From Lepas anatifera (Eukaryota; Arthropoda; Thecostraca; Lepadidae), in contig JAOTON010001356.1 of assembly GCA_034440635.1 (NCBI GenBank), positions 1,682,501 through 1,746,500 of the forward strand: 64,000 nt of DNA, written 5' to 3'. Shown piece by piece: positions 36,428 through 48,792 of the stretch. The notes under the pieces were generated by a model. That model was not told where the DNA came from. It saw nothing but the letters and a program-made list of their open reading frames with translations, and made no database searches. The position numbers were made by a program, and so were the translations under genes. Within the stretch, counting starts at the first letter, position 1, and each line of letters opens with the position of its first letter.

Positions 36428-37457
36428 TTAACCCTCGCCCCACCGGGGAGGGGGCCATCGATGGCCCCTGGTTTTTCCGGGATAGCTGAAAAACGACGAG
36501 GCGCAGCACCGCGGTTGAGAGCTCTACCTCTCACTGCATCATTTTTCCATCATTCCTGAATTTTTTTACCCCCGGGTCATTCAAGGTCAGATCACTAAGC
36601 GAGGTCAACCAAGGTCACATCACTTCAACTTTAGAGCTCTGTAAGAGCTACATTTCGAAGTCAATCAATTTGAAACTTCCTACACTTCATGACCCCTTCA
36701 GAGTCTACAAGGTGTATATCCGGGATTTTTCGATTTTGTGACCTGAGGTCAGGTCACGAGGTGACCTCTGCCATTGAAAAGGCATGGGGAAAAACTTCTT
36801 ATGATCTAAAAGTCACCAAAACGATTGAAAATGCTCGGCTTGGTCCGAAAAGCGTTCTCGGACACCCTTCATCGATTCCAAGGGCCATATCTGCCCTTTG
36901 ACCTCTCAGAGGTCATCCAAGGTCACCAAGGGTCAAAAACAGTATTTTGACAATAACTTTTGACCTATATAAGCTAGAGCGCTCAAACACCATCGTGTAT
37001 GTCTCGTCAAAGGCTTTTGTTTGATATAGGGCAAGGTCACCTTCTGACCTTTCGTGACCTCAGGTTATATTTGGTCACGAGGTGACCTCTGGAGGTCAAA
37101 CCACTGGCGGGAGGTTGTTACGTTCCATATAGCGGAAAAAGGTCTGAAATTTTTCTATCCAATGTACATACTTTACCACATCACAATAGCTCTAAAGGCA
37201 TAAGAGCTATGCCTATTTTGCTTACGCATTGCATATTTGAGTGAAAATAGCCGATCTTGACCTAATTTGACCTCTGGAGGTCAAACCACTGACCTGAGCT
37301 CTAAAACATGTGAAGTCATTTCTTACTGAATTTACGCGAGCCTACTAATGCACTTTGCTGATTTGCGATAAAGCCAATATTTTCGGAGTTAGAGGGGGTC
37401 ATCGATGGCCCCCGGTGGGGCGAAGGTGGCACCATACCCCGGTGGGGCGCGGGTTAA
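36428..37457 (-). mobile_element. TTAA element, cap type 1, copy 2
   Basis: Same layout as the copy at 28,771 but inverted: single cap at the left (TTAACCCTCGCCCCACCGGG), doubled cap with GCCACC spacer at the right ending GGGGCGCGGGTTAA. The AGGTCA-rich interior is intact. Confidence 0.88.
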
Positions 37458-37869
37458 AAGCTTTTCCCCCTGGATCCGCCCGTGGCTGCTGCTGACTGAT
37501 TGTTGCAAACCTATGTTCGATATGTATTTTACCCCTGGAATGCGTACCTGTTGCGATGCAATTATTTTCATGTGAGAGGATTCATATCTTATACTTATTT
37601 GATAAAAAATTACCGCGTTAACCCGTTCCTGACACAGATCTGAACTGCAACGTACTAGGCACAGGGGGGCGTTTTCAGCCCTCTCCCCCTATCAACTCGA
37701 GAACTACTCAACCCATTTTCGCCATTCAAATGGTAGTCTATAGTCCTGTCCAAAAGCACCGCAAGATATAATTTGATTTTATTATTTCAAATCATAAGAG
37801 ACGTTCACAATTCAAGTAAATAAATGGAAATTGTCATATATTTGGTTTGTTTGTTTTGTATTAAGATTT

Positions 37870-37945
37870 GATGAGCAACAGTTGTGCGTATGACAGCTAT
37901 GACAGCTATGACAGCTCAAGTTTCTCAAGTATTCTATGACAGCTC
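37870..37945. repeat. Short TATGACAGC direct repeats
   Basis: TATGACAGC occurs three times in tandem, then once more 33 bp on. The remainder of 37,458-38,123 shows no gene. Confidence 0.6.
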
Positions 37946-38123
37946 AAAGTTATTCGAGATCAAGCAGCGGCGGGACAGTGGTTTGTCGTGTCAAATATTT
38001 GAGGGTGGATTCTGCTTTTAACGACCCGGAATGAGAGAAAATTGACATGTTAGTGTGGTCAATTATATTTTATAGCAGACTAACACAACATGAACCCCAA
38101 TATACATGTACGGGACAATTTGA

Positions 38124-38436
38124 CAGTGGCGGATCCAGGTGGGGCAAACAAGTCATTTGCCCCCAAACAGAAAAAGCTCGGGGCAAAACTGTGTTTTTGC
38201 CCCTCCCCCTTCCAAGTTGTCGACCTTCTTTTTGCCCAGATTCCTTTACTTTTATAGCAAGGTTTTGCTGCTCAACTCTCAGCTTCAAAGATGACCAATC
38301 AACTTCGGTGTAAACAATAAGCCTTGGATAACAAAAAAATGTGGCCACATGCTTCACCCTGTGACGTTTTTCTTCTTCTTGCTTATTAACTTTGGCTTGC
38401 CCCCCTCCCCAAACCTAATGGCTAGATCAGCCACTG
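38124..38436 (+). mobile_element. hAT-like MITE, CAGTGGCGGATC ends, copy 1 (313 bp)
   Basis: The left end CAGTGGCGGATCCAGGTGGG and the inverted right end CAGTGGCTGATCTAGCCATT frame a non-coding body. The body includes TTTGCCCC..AAACAG, shared with 48,793-49,180. CAG termini fit hAT-type elements. No clear 8-bp duplication is visible at this copy. Confidence 0.7.
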
Positions 38437-38899
38437 AATGGTTCACAAATACGAGCCAAACTCTCTAAGCATGATCCAAATTGGACTTCAAATCTAAAAT
38501 AATTACTCCCTTACAAATTTGATACCGTCGATATGGCGTAACTACGGGAAACTTAACGTCTTGAATATTTCTAACTAGAAATGATGGATATTTTCTCAAA
38601 TTTAACTTGTTGTCTTGATTTAGAACTTAGTAGCTGGAAGCCAGAATCGAGTTTATGAGCTCTGAACATGACGTCGTAGCATAGAAAACACCGTTGAAAA
38701 CCTGAACATTAGCAAAAAATTTTACGGCACAGCTTGTAACAATTCGTTCAGATTTAGGCCACATCTACGGACCCTACTTATATTATCCATGCCCCAATCC
38801 AGGACCGGATAACAATTACAGGCAGTAGTGGCATCATCAGCAAGCATCTTAAGATCATCTCTCTCTCTCCTCTCTCCGGTCCCGGTCTCGGTCTCGGTC

Positions 38900-38934
<35 letters not shown>

Positions 38935-39755
38935 AGTTTGCGCGTCACTCCCCAGATGCAATATCCGCAGCGGATTCCAGCTACATTACAGTAAATATGA
39001 GTTGCTTGACTTTGCCCTAACAGCAAAGGCTCTCTGCGAGACCCCCTCAGGGGCTAGAAAGCTTTGTAGTTTTATAGTTAATGCGCAAATGCTCCCCGGC
39101 GCGGCCGAGTTACGAGGCCGCATGACGGCGCAGTGGGAAGCGCAGGAAGTGTCCAATTGTGGACATCATCAGTTCAATGCGAGTCGAGGAAGAGCTCATC
39201 CGACAGCCCCATAATCTGACTGTGCAGCACATAGTTAATTTATCGCAGTGCACAGGGAATAGTGTCTGCCAGTGTCCATGGTCTGACACTTGCCAAATTC
39301 CCGCGGGAACCACGCATTATGTTTGCACGCTTTCATTGGACGATGACCAATCAATGTTCACAATATTTACAATCCAAGAACGCTATTCAGGGATTTCTGT
39401 ATGAATTTCCAATATATTATGTGGTGGAAGCCGAAGAAATAATTTGCTGCAATACTACCATATACAAAACCAAAGTCAGGAACGGTGTCACGTATTCTTT
39501 CTAGAGTGAAACAGGGCCCTGGTATATACAAATATTTCCACATTTCCATCTGTTACAAAAATGTCGTAAAAAATTTGTTTAGATTAGATAACGATTGAGT
39601 TACAGCTAAATCTTACCATCACCGTTTTCTATTTGTTTTTCCATAACGACGGGAAAATATAAATGGAGGCAAGGAGAGAGAGAGAGAGAGGCAGAGAGAG
39701 AGGCAGAGAGAGAGGCAGAGAGAGAGGCAGAGAGAGAGGCAGAGAGAGAGAGAGG

Positions 39756-39789
<34 letters not shown>

Positions 39790-40165
39790 TGATGACTTAT
39801 CTTCACTGAGCTGAAATAAATACCTGTAAGATAAGTCATGAATTAATAAAACGGAGAGATTGTAGCAGTGCCATTATTTAACGAAGTAGGTTAAGAAAGA
39901 TATTACGCATATTTCAATGGACTAGAGGGCAAATGCACTTCCAAAAAATGTTGTCTACAAAATTGCATGTAATTTTTTTCAAAATATAAACCATTCAATT
40001 TGCTACGTAGGGGCGAGCTCTCGACAGATTTGTATCAGATTCAATGAATACCGCTCTTACGCCAGACTCCAAAAGAAAGCTACACCTTCGGTTTTCATAT
40101 CCAAACTCACCATACTAGTTCATCCGAGCAAGAAATAGATAACTAATTCCAAATATAAATAGAGA
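38437..40165. other. No gene seen; simple repeats
   Basis: Contains a CT/GGTCTC-rich run at 38,866-38,932 and GAGAGAGGCA repeats at 39,670-39,785. No exon is recognised. Confidence 0.45.
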
Positions 40166-40174
40166 CAATGCCGG

Positions 40175-40385
40175 GGCCGGGGTGGCCTAGTTGCTTCGTT
40201 GCCAGTCTTCGGATCGGACGACATGGATTAACGTGGGTTCAATCCAAACGGCGGGAAACCGCCTTCCGTGTCCGATCTGACCCGGTGGAGAGGATCCTTA
40301 AACACCCACGCCAATACTCCCTGTAATTGGGCAAGTGTGCCAGTTGGGAGTGGCCCTAATAAAATGAATAAAATAGATGAGTTCA
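40175..40385 (+). mobile_element. tRNA-derived SINE with AATAAA-rich tail
   Basis: Box-A-like GGTGGCCTAGTTGCTTCG at 40,191 and box-B-like GGGTTCAATCC at 40,234 are correctly spaced for a tRNA-type promoter. A unique body follows to an A-rich AATAAAATGAATAAAATAG end at about 40,380. Confidence 0.65.
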
Positions 40386-40482
40386 TAAAAATCCTGGACT
40401 TAAAACAAATCTGAACACCATTACAAGCTATTGCCTCATCACTCTCCACTGTTAGTCGTCGTTCTTGTTTTCCGTGTTACTT

Positions 40483-40485
<3 letters not shown>

Positions 40486-40551
<66 letters not shown>
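40486..40551. repeat. (CA)n-(TA)n compound microsatellite
   Basis: CA units run to 40,502, then TA units to 40,551. Confidence 0.95.
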
Positions 40552-40555
<4 letters not shown>

Positions 40556-40670
40556 TGATGTGTATGTCGAGGATATTCTTGTTTGGAACTGAAGAGCAGA
40601 GACAATTATTCGAACGAGCTATGTTTGAAAGTGTGCTTTGAAATTATAAAAACTCAGACCTGATGCCATA

Positions 40671-40940
40671 AGCGGATCCAGGATTGCCGATTGGGGGCAC
40701 CTTTCCGGGGGTGCGTCATCCGGACCAGGGGGCGCTACTTTTGACTGGCAAAACCTATCAGGTGGGCGCAAAGTCTTATCGGTGGGTGCCGATTTTCGCA
40801 TCCTGGGGGTGGGGGGTGGAAAGCGACATTTCACGGGGCGCCATCGACCTTTCAGGGGGAGGGCGTAACCATTTTAGGGGGTACTGAGAGTTGATCAGGA
40901 GGGAACATGCCCGCCTTTGCCCCCTGGATCCGCGTATGCC
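40671..40940. mobile_element. Short element with CATAAGCGGATCCAGG ends
   Basis: The left end GCCATAAGCGGATCCAGG and the inverted right end GGCATACGCGGATCCAGGGG enclose about 270 bp of G-rich non-coding sequence. It is related in end sequence to the CAGTGGCGGATC elements. The target duplication is unclear. Confidence 0.6.
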
Positions 40941-41395
40941 AGATGAAAGCGTTGTTGCAGAAATATTGTCTCACATTTTGATTGTTCTTTTTCATATCAA
41001 TAATAATAAAAATTTGCAGAAAAAATAATCATTTTTCTCAACCTGCTTCTTTATATAAGACATGAGGTTCGTGCCTACAAAAAAATCAAGTCACCTGACT
41101 ATATAGCCGATCTCGAAAATAGCTACTGCGCTTCTATCCTTTTTTCGCAGGCGGTACTATTTGCTTCACTGGGCCGAACCCCATGCGTGGCGAATATTGT
41201 AGGAGACTGTACAAGAGCTAGGGCGAAGTTTAGTGCATCTGACCGCAGCGACCACGCGGGCCACCCCGAGAAAAACCCAGAAAAGTGGGAGTTGACACTT
41301 ATTTGTAGTGTGCCTGACGGAGCTTGCCCCAGGTTAGCTGTCCAGAACACAGCACACAGGTGTGCAATAACAAAAAAACGAGTGTCAATTCAACA

Positions 41396-42645
41396 TTAAC
41401 CCACGCCCCACCGGCGGTCCGGCGCCACCTTCGCCCCTCGGGGGCCATCGATGGCCCCCCTCTAACTCCGAAAATATGGGCGTTAGCGCAAATCTGCAAA
41501 GTGCACTAGAAGGCTCGCGTGAATTCAGTAAGAAATTACTTCACATGTTTTAGGGCTCAGGTCAATGGTTTGACCTCAGGGCATATTTTAAGGAATTGGG
41601 ACTGGTGGGCATTCGGCTGAAAAGGGCACGAATCCCCACCAAAAGGGCACTCCAGGAGCATGAAATGACTGGTGACTGGTGGGCACTGGGCCGTTCATGG
41701 CCTTTCACTGGTGGACATAGAACGGGGGACTGGTGGGCAAAATGCCCACCACTTTGTAGCTTAAAATATGCCCTGTTTGACCTCCAGAGGTCAAATTAGG
41801 TCAAGATCGGCTATTTTCACTCAAATATGCAATGCTTAAGCAAACTGGGCATAACTCTTATGCCATTAGAGCTATTGAAGTCTGGTAAAGTACATTTGAT
41901 AGGAAATTGCCAGTACTTTTTCCGCTATGTGCAACGTTAAGACCTCCCGCCAGTGGTTTGACCTCCAGAGGTCACCTCGTGACCTAGTATGACCTGAGGT
42001 CACGAAAGATCAGAAAGTGACCTTGCCGTATATCAAATGAAAGCCAGTGACACGACAAATTCGATGGTGTTTGTTTCAGCGCTCTAGCTTAATTAGGTCA
42101 AAAGTTATTGTAAAAATACTGTTTTTGACCCCTGGTGACCTTGTATGACCTTGGAGAGGTGAAAAGGAAAATATGGCCCCTGGAATCCGTGAAAGAGTGT
42201 CAAAGAACGCTTTTCTGATCAAACCGAGCATTTTCAATCTTTTTTGTGACTTTTAGATCATAAGGAAGCTTTTCCCCATCCTTTTTCAATGGGAGAGGTC
42301 ACCTCGTGACCTGACCTCGGGGCACGAAATCGAAAAATCCCGGATATACACGTTGTAGACCCTGGAGGGGTCATGAAGTGTAGGAAGTTTCAAATCGATC
42401 GACTTTGAAATGTAGCTTTTACAGAGCTCTAAAGTTGAAGTGAGGTGACCTTGGTTGACCTCGTCTGGTGACCTGACCTTGGGTCACCCGGGGTAAAAAA
42501 TTTCAGGGATGGTGGGAAAATGATGCAGTGAGAGGTAGAGCCCTCAACCGCGGTGCTGCGCCTTATCGTTTTTCTGCTATCCCGGAAAAACCTTAGGAGG
42601 GGGCCATCGATGGGGGAAGGTGGCCCCCGGTGGGGCGAGGGTTAA
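41396..42645 (+). mobile_element. TTAA element, cap type 1, copy 3, with a 197-bp insertion
   Basis: TTAA-flanked, with a doubled cap at the left and a single cap at the right ending GGGGCGAGGGTTAA. The extra length over other copies is explained by the Mutator-like element at 41,578-41,774. Confidence 0.88.
41578..41774. mobile_element. 197-bp Mutator-like MITE with 10-bp target duplication
   Basis: Inverted termini AGGGCATATTTTAAG at both ends; target duplication GTTTGACCTC at 41,568-41,577 and 41,775-41,784. Uninterrupted copies of the host element show the empty site. The interior repeats GACTGGTGGGCA. A 9-10-bp duplication is typical of Mutator-type transposases. Confidence 0.9.
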
Positions 42646-44412
42646 AATGTGTCCCTTTGAGTCGTCCTGTTGCCCATTGCTTTCCTTGGTCTCCAGCGCT
42701 AATTGGAGAAAAATGCACTGTTACCTGTAGTCCTGAATCCCCTGTCCCCCGTTCGTCCGGCAAGGGACACTGTGCCTCTCGGCCGTTATTACCTATAGGC
42801 ATTGGAGGATCCAGGAAAAACTTTTGGAGGGACTAAACCAACATTTTGAGGGGGAAGGGTTTAATGGAGAAAACATCGCAAAAACAGTTTTTTTTAAGAA
42901 ATACGGTAAAAATTTTCCCCTCTCGAGAAGTCAAAATACATTATTTTAGGCTTTGGTGGGGGCCCCTTTGGCCCCCTTGTATGTGCCAATGCCTGTAGGT
43001 AGGTTTGATGTGCACAACACGAAAAAGGCCCGATCAAGAAAGCTGCCCTTTCGAAATTTAGAATGCACCTGTTTGAACAAGCCCTCATGTCACACTTTTT
43101 CGTCGTTGGTCCACAGAAAAAAATTAGGAAAAGATTGTAATGAACGCAAATCAATACATGCAGATAAGTTATCAAGTTCGTCCTTACCAATGACCTCACC
43201 TGAATGGATGAAGAGGCTATCCAAACGTTCACGTCGCTCTCACGTCTCTTCTGCCGAAACCGGTGCTTCCCCCTAGTCCCTCTCCCAGAGCTCCACTGAC
43301 CAGCGCGCGGCACCACCACCGCGTGATCTTGAAAACAGCCGCGCTCTGTGTGTCGTCGCCTGGGAGGACGCACCCCTCTCCTCCCGCCCCGTCCCCCCAC
43401 CCCAGCGACACGCTCTAATCAAGCAGATAAGACCTGAACTTCGCCCCGGCGCTGCCGTGCGGGCCAGCTGTCTATGCTGGATTAACGCGTCAGCACTGCG
43501 TACACAGTACAGGACGCGTTCAACACAAAAACAGCTCCTGTGATGCGTCAAAAGATGCTAAAAACTGGAAAAGCAGATCGGAGCCTGCGCCGTTGTGGAC
43601 TGGCCGGACTGTGAAATGCAGCTGGCCGGAGTTCCGCTGGATACAACGGGCCGATACCAATCGCGGGGCTGTTTGTTTGGTCAGATCTGATCACGTGACA
43701 GAGTGTTTGCGCGACTCACAGGAGCAGCGCGTTTGAGCGACGCGGTTTGTGAACGGGCTTCTTTTGGGAGATTCGTTCGGAAAATCCATGACTTATTATA
43801 TAGACCAGTGGTGGATACGGTATTTTCTCAGAGTAGCACTGGTGACACAGCATTCGAGAACGAAGATGGGTTCTGCCCGTGCGGGATATTGGAGCACGCT
43901 TTGAGAAAGCTGCGTGGCTCCACCATAAGACAAAAGCGTTCTGCACAAAAAAACATTCACACATTTTTTTTCAAGGTTGGATCAGAGCGGTTTACAAAAT
44001 ACCGACCTCAGTTTAATCAGAATCGGCTCCACCTGACTCGTCACAAAACATTACCTAACAATGACGGCGAAGGGTACGGATTTAAGAGGGCGGGGGGGCA
44101 TCATGTACTTTTCAACCTGTTTCCTTCCAGTCAACGCCATAGGGCTAGTGCTAGAATTCATTATTTAAAGGAGCGGGATGCCCTGGTGTCCCCCTAATTT
44201 GTCCGCCTATGCCGACCATTGGTCTCAGCAATATGTATTATCTCGCAGGGTAATAATCATCTGCAGACGATTTCCGAAGGCCCATAGGTAAGGTTACTCG
44301 GCGCAGGAACACCCGAGAGCCCTGTGATATCAAATATCTCGGAACACTTTACGGTCTTTTTGATTCAGGTTATGAAAAACCATATGTGTTCAATGTTTTT
44401 AAAAAATATAAC
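42646..44412. other. No confirmed gene; GC-rich segment 43,280-43,480
   Basis: Several open frames of 80-168 codons occur on both strands around a CpG-rich block, but none shows a recognisable domain. A minus-strand frame from 43,400 runs into a plausible donor (CATTCAG|GTGAGG) near 43,204, so a 5' exon is possible but unproven. Confidence 0.3.
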
Positions 44413-45244
44413 TAGGGGAAGCGGGGGTAACACCGCCATGTGGGGAACCCCACCATACCCCCTAGCGGTGTAGTTACTAGCTGTACACAACGTTTGGCAC
44501 CGTTTCTCAGTCGGAATTTAGCGGCGAATGAGCGTGAGCTCGTTGCAACACGAATTTTGATACGTTTCAGATAATTAGAGGCATATTTTGAAAAAAGGAT
44601 AATCTTTTATAAGACTTTCCCTGTCGTTGAGCAATGCCGGAAGTTATTCAGTGATATAACCTTACTAATTTCTCTTTTTTTAGAGCGTTATAGCTTTTGT
44701 TCTGACTTTTTCGCACCAGATCGCCATAACAGTCCTACTTGTCCAACGGTAGTGGTGATTGTCGTTCACTGTCGATGCGGGTAACACCGCCACGGCATGG
44801 CGGTGTTACCCCAAGGGATCGCGGTGCTACCTCATTGGATGTCGGGAGTTCATTTGCTTTTTATAAACATTTGAATGGTTCCAGTTATCATGCAAGCAAC
44901 TCAGAAATACCGAAATAGCCTAAACCTAAAGCGGGGGTAGTGTTTGCCGTGTGCAAAAATGAAGTGCTGTTCCAATTAGGGTTCTGGATTGGCTGCGCTG
45001 TTCTAGACATTGCCATCTGCGTTTGGGTGTATGCTGGAAGTAAAACTTGATTTCAATTTTTTGTCGTTTATTTTTACCGAGAAAGCGTGTTCTGTTACAG
45101 ACCATCGAATCAACATGTGACATCACAATGGCTCTGAAGTAAGCATATAAAAACTGCATGAGTTGCGCTTGGAGCTCGGAATGTGTGACAAACGCTATAA
45201 AAGCAGTTGGGGAAAGAGGATGCCCATAGAGATACAATATAACT

Positions 45245-45305
45245 ATAGTGATATACTATAGTTACAGTAGAGACCTACTATAGCTATAGTAGATCTCTAT
45301 AGTTA
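45245..45305. repeat. CTATAG palindromic cluster
   Basis: ACTATAGTGATATACTATAG and CTATAGCTATAGTAG form overlapping short palindromes within the pogo-like element. Confidence 0.7.
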
Positions 45306-45320
45306 TGTGAGTAAAAAAGC

Positions 45321-46042
45321 CAGCATCGGTATCAGATCCCGAGAGCCACACTGCTAGATCGACTGAAAAACATCGGATGAGGGCAAATGGAAAACATCGC
45401 TCCCACTAGATTAGGTCCTGGGACAGTCATCCTAGAAGAATTCGAGTAGGACCTAGCAGAAAAAGCTGGTCCACTTTCAAAACTTTGATATGGCATTACT
45501 ACCGAACAGCTCGCGTCTGTTGCGTACGACTTTGCGGAAAGGCAGCGGATCAGCCATCCATTCGATCGTGAAACTCGCAAATGCCCGGATGCGGATGCGC
45601 CTACAGCAGGATCTCAGATATCTATACCCAGGATTTTGGGAAAGGGCCCAAATGTCTGTTGCCCACGCTCAGAGCCCCATTGTACCAAAATCTCCTATCG
45701 ATGATGTACTCCCGATCACAAAAATTCAACGAAAAAAATAGAAACCATCTCGCCGCAGAAAATTATGCTCAATAATGCTGACGAGCTCTCCTGCGAAAGG
45801 GGCGACGGAAGAGCCTGAAAAAGAAAGAAAGCTGCACATACAAAAGACCAAGAAAAAACACGGGCAAAAAGGCGCAAGATATAATCCTACCGAAATGAAA
45901 ATGAGGAAATTTGCATGTATTGTGAAGAAGGTGTTATCGGCCGGAACGAACTCCGGTTGCAGTGTGGATCGTGCGGTCACAGGACACACGAGGCTTGCGA
46001 CGATGGGTCAAGTTCAAAGGGGTTTGTGTGTGTTCCTATGTG
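45321..46042 (+). pseudogene. Pogo-like transposase remnant
   Basis: Fragments in three frames follow the order of pogo/Tigger transposases. A helix-turn-helix YQIPRATLLDRLKN is at 45,321-45,375, then the CENP-B-type DNA-binding segment YGITTEQLASVAYDFAERQR with ISHPF at 45,488-45,595, then a C-terminal zinc finger (CMYC...LQCGSCGHRTHEAC...FVC) at 45,905-46,042. The central DDE catalytic domain, which should lie between the last two, is absent. Stops and frameshifts are frequent, so the gene is dead. Family recognition rests on motif pattern only. Confidence 0.7.
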
Positions 46043-46232
46043 AAGAGAAAACAATTTGGAACTATATTTCGGAATTTGATTCTGAGCATTTCAGCTCTCT
46101 CAACGATCTGCGGTTTTGTTTTGATTTCTAGTTCGCTACTGTATGCATATGAATGTTCATTTCCTTAGTTACATTATGCCACCGGCGTAGGAACTTGAGG
46201 GGGAGGGGGCACCGGTGCACGGTACACCCCCC

Positions 46233-47266
46233 TTAACCCGCGCCCCACCGGGGGGTCCGGCGCCACCTTCGCCCCACCGGGGGGCCATCGATGGCCCCCT
46301 CTAACTCCGAAAATATGGGCGTTAGCGCAAATCTGCAAAGTGCAATAGAAAGCTCGCGTGAATTCAGTAAGAAATTACTTCGCATGTTTTAGTGCTCAGG
46401 TCAATGGTTTGACCTCCAGAGGTCAAATTAGGTCAAGATCGGCTATTTTCACTCAAATATGCAATGATTAAGCAAACTGGGCATAACTCTTATGTCATTA
46501 GAGCTATTGAGGCCTGGTAAAGTACATTTGATAGCAAATTGCCAGTACTTTTTCCGCTATGTGGAACGTCAAGACCTCCCGCCAGTGGTTTGACCACCAG
46601 AGGTCACCTCGTGACCTAATATGACCTGAGGTCACGAAAGGTCAAAAAGTGACCTTGCCGTATATCAAATAAAAGCCAGTGACAAGACAAACACGATTGT
46701 GTTTGTTTCACCGCTCTAGCTCAATTAGGTCAAAAGTTATTGTCAAAATACTGTTTGTGACCTCTGGTGACCTTGGATGACCTTGGAAAAGTCAAAGGTC
46801 ACATATGACCCCTGGGATCCGTGAAAGGGTGTCCAAAAACGCTGTTCTGAGCAGTCTGAGTATTTGCAATCGTTTTTGTGGCTTTTATATCATGAAATAG
46901 CTTTTCCCCATGCTTTTCCAATGGGAGAGGTCGCCTCGTGACCTGACCTCAGGGCACGAAATCGAAAAAATCCCGGATATACACCTTGTAGACCCCGGAG
47001 GGGTCATGAAGTGTAGGAAGTTTCAAATCGATCGATATTGAAATGTAGCTCTTACAGAGCTCTAATGGTGAAGTGAGGTGACCTTGGTTGACCTCATCTG
47101 GTGACCTGACCTTGGGTGACCCGGGGTAAAAAATTATAGGGATGATGGGAAAATGATGCAGTGAGAGGTAGAGCCCTCAACCGCGGTGCTGCGCCTCGTC
47201 GTTTTTCTGCTATCCCGGAAAAACCTTAGGGGGGCCATCGATGGCCCCCGGTGGGGCGAGGGTTAA
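46233..47266 (+). mobile_element. TTAA element, cap type 1, copy 4
   Basis: Full length, flanked by TTAA. Doubled cap at left, single cap at right. I count 21 exact AGGTCA or TGACCT hexamers within it. Confidence 0.9.
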
Positions 47267-48529
47267 ACATAAATGTTAGCACTAAGTCTATGGCGTTGAC
47301 TGGAGGGAAATGGGTTGAAAAGCCTATGGTGGCCCCTTAAATTCGGACGTTCCGCCGTCACTGATTATCATACTGTGTTCCTCATATTTTAGGGGCATGT
47401 GTGATATGTGACTTGATTTGTGATATACCTGGAAGTTCACTGGATATGAGCTTAGATGTCAAGCCAGTAACATACGTTATGCGAGCTTTCGAATACGAGC
47501 TTTTTCCCCTTTTTAGTGATAAAAATATGTATCGCACGAATACAGAAATTCGCGTTTTTAAATATTATTGATAATCGTCCTCGGAGCCGTTAGCACTGCT
47601 GTAGAGACTAGAAACTTCAAGATAAACACAAATGTATAGATACTTGCATTCACAAACTGCAACACGACCGAATTTAGAACGCCATAGAAGTGATACGTCA
47701 GGGGTTAACGCCGATATAATAGGGGTGTTGCCCCATGGCGGTGTTGCCCTCACTTTTTTAAGACACCAAGAAATGCACTACTCACCATGACGTCATTTAT
47801 TTTTTAGTTTAAAGATATAAGTCAAATTAGGAAGGCATTCCCTGGTGCCAAATTGATCTCGAAATGGATCGAAAGTGAAGAAATTGGCATTCAACACAAA
47901 ATATGCTTTTGGGAAGAGCAAATCCTTATGGGGGCGGGCTTACCCCCACTTCCCCTATATATAGCAGTCTTTGAGTGCATTAGGGAAAAACTGAAACGAC
48001 CCCACACACGGTTATTTCCCGAAATGCATTGAGGCTATAAAACCAGAGCCGAAGGTCTATTGCAACTTTTGATGTCAAAAATCAATACTACGCCTTGGAA
48101 ACTTCTGATAATCAAATTAGTGATAAATTCAAATCATCTGTGTCGTGCGGTTTACTCTATTTATAAGATGGTGGAATGCTCCGGCTGTCAGCCTAAGCGC
48201 TGGTATTCCCGTGTCCTTGCCCTTCGCAAAACACGGTCAGCAACGTGTCAGTGCAGTGACAGGCGCCGGGTACCGCTGAGTCAGATACAACACTGTAGCG
48301 CGGGCAAGTCTACAGGACACAGAACAGGAGCGGCGCTCAAGTTTCTAGCCTGGTGTCGCTGCTGCTCTTTATCGTCATAAATTGAAAATTTCCTGATGTC
48401 AATAAGTTCATTTACTGCTAACTTTCCAAAATATTTCGATTTGGGAGATATACCCCTGCTTCCATGGAGGGGTAAAATGGGTCATACGGGTACATGGACA
48501 GTTGTCTGGCGCCAGGATAGGCCCGGTCC

Positions 48530-48772
48530 CTCAGCACCAGATTGCACCTTTACCAGATTGCAATAGCTCTAAAGGCATGTGAGCTATGCCCAGTTTTTTT
48601 AGTGGAAGTAGCCTGTCGTGACCTAACTTGATCTTTCGAGGCAAACCATTGACCTGAGCGCTTAAACATGCAATGCAATTTCTTACCCAAATCACACGAG
48701 CATTATAATGCACCTTGCAGATTTTCGCTAACCCCATATTTTTGAAGTTAGAGCATTATAATGCACCTTGCA
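48530..48772 (-). mobile_element. TTAA element, cap type 1, inverted fragment
   Basis: Degenerate inverted match to the 5' quarter of the family (AATAGCTCTAAAGGCATGTGAGC, CATTGACCTGAGCGCTTAAACATG), ending at CATATTTTTGAAGTTAGAG. No caps remain. The region 47,956-48,529 to its left shows no gene. Confidence 0.6.
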
Positions 48773-48792
48773 GAATCTGCAAAGTTTACTAG

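Larger units (their letters stand above)
44415..47955 (+). mobile_element. Pogo-like DNA transposon, decayed, TA-flanked (contains a TTAA element)
   Basis: The termini TAGGGGAAGCGGGGGTAA (left) and, inverted, TAGGGGAAGTGGGGGTAA (right) share TA flanks. GGTGTTACCCC/GGTAACACCGCC motifs occur inside both ends. Transposase remnants lie at 45,321-46,042. A cap type 1 TTAA element (46,233-47,266) is inserted. TA duplication fits the Tc1/mariner/pogo superfamily. Confidence 0.8.

Noticed and set aside
43703..44197. 164-codon plus-strand open frame next to a GC-rich block
   Set aside because: No domain, no splice context and no homologous repeat; left unannotated.
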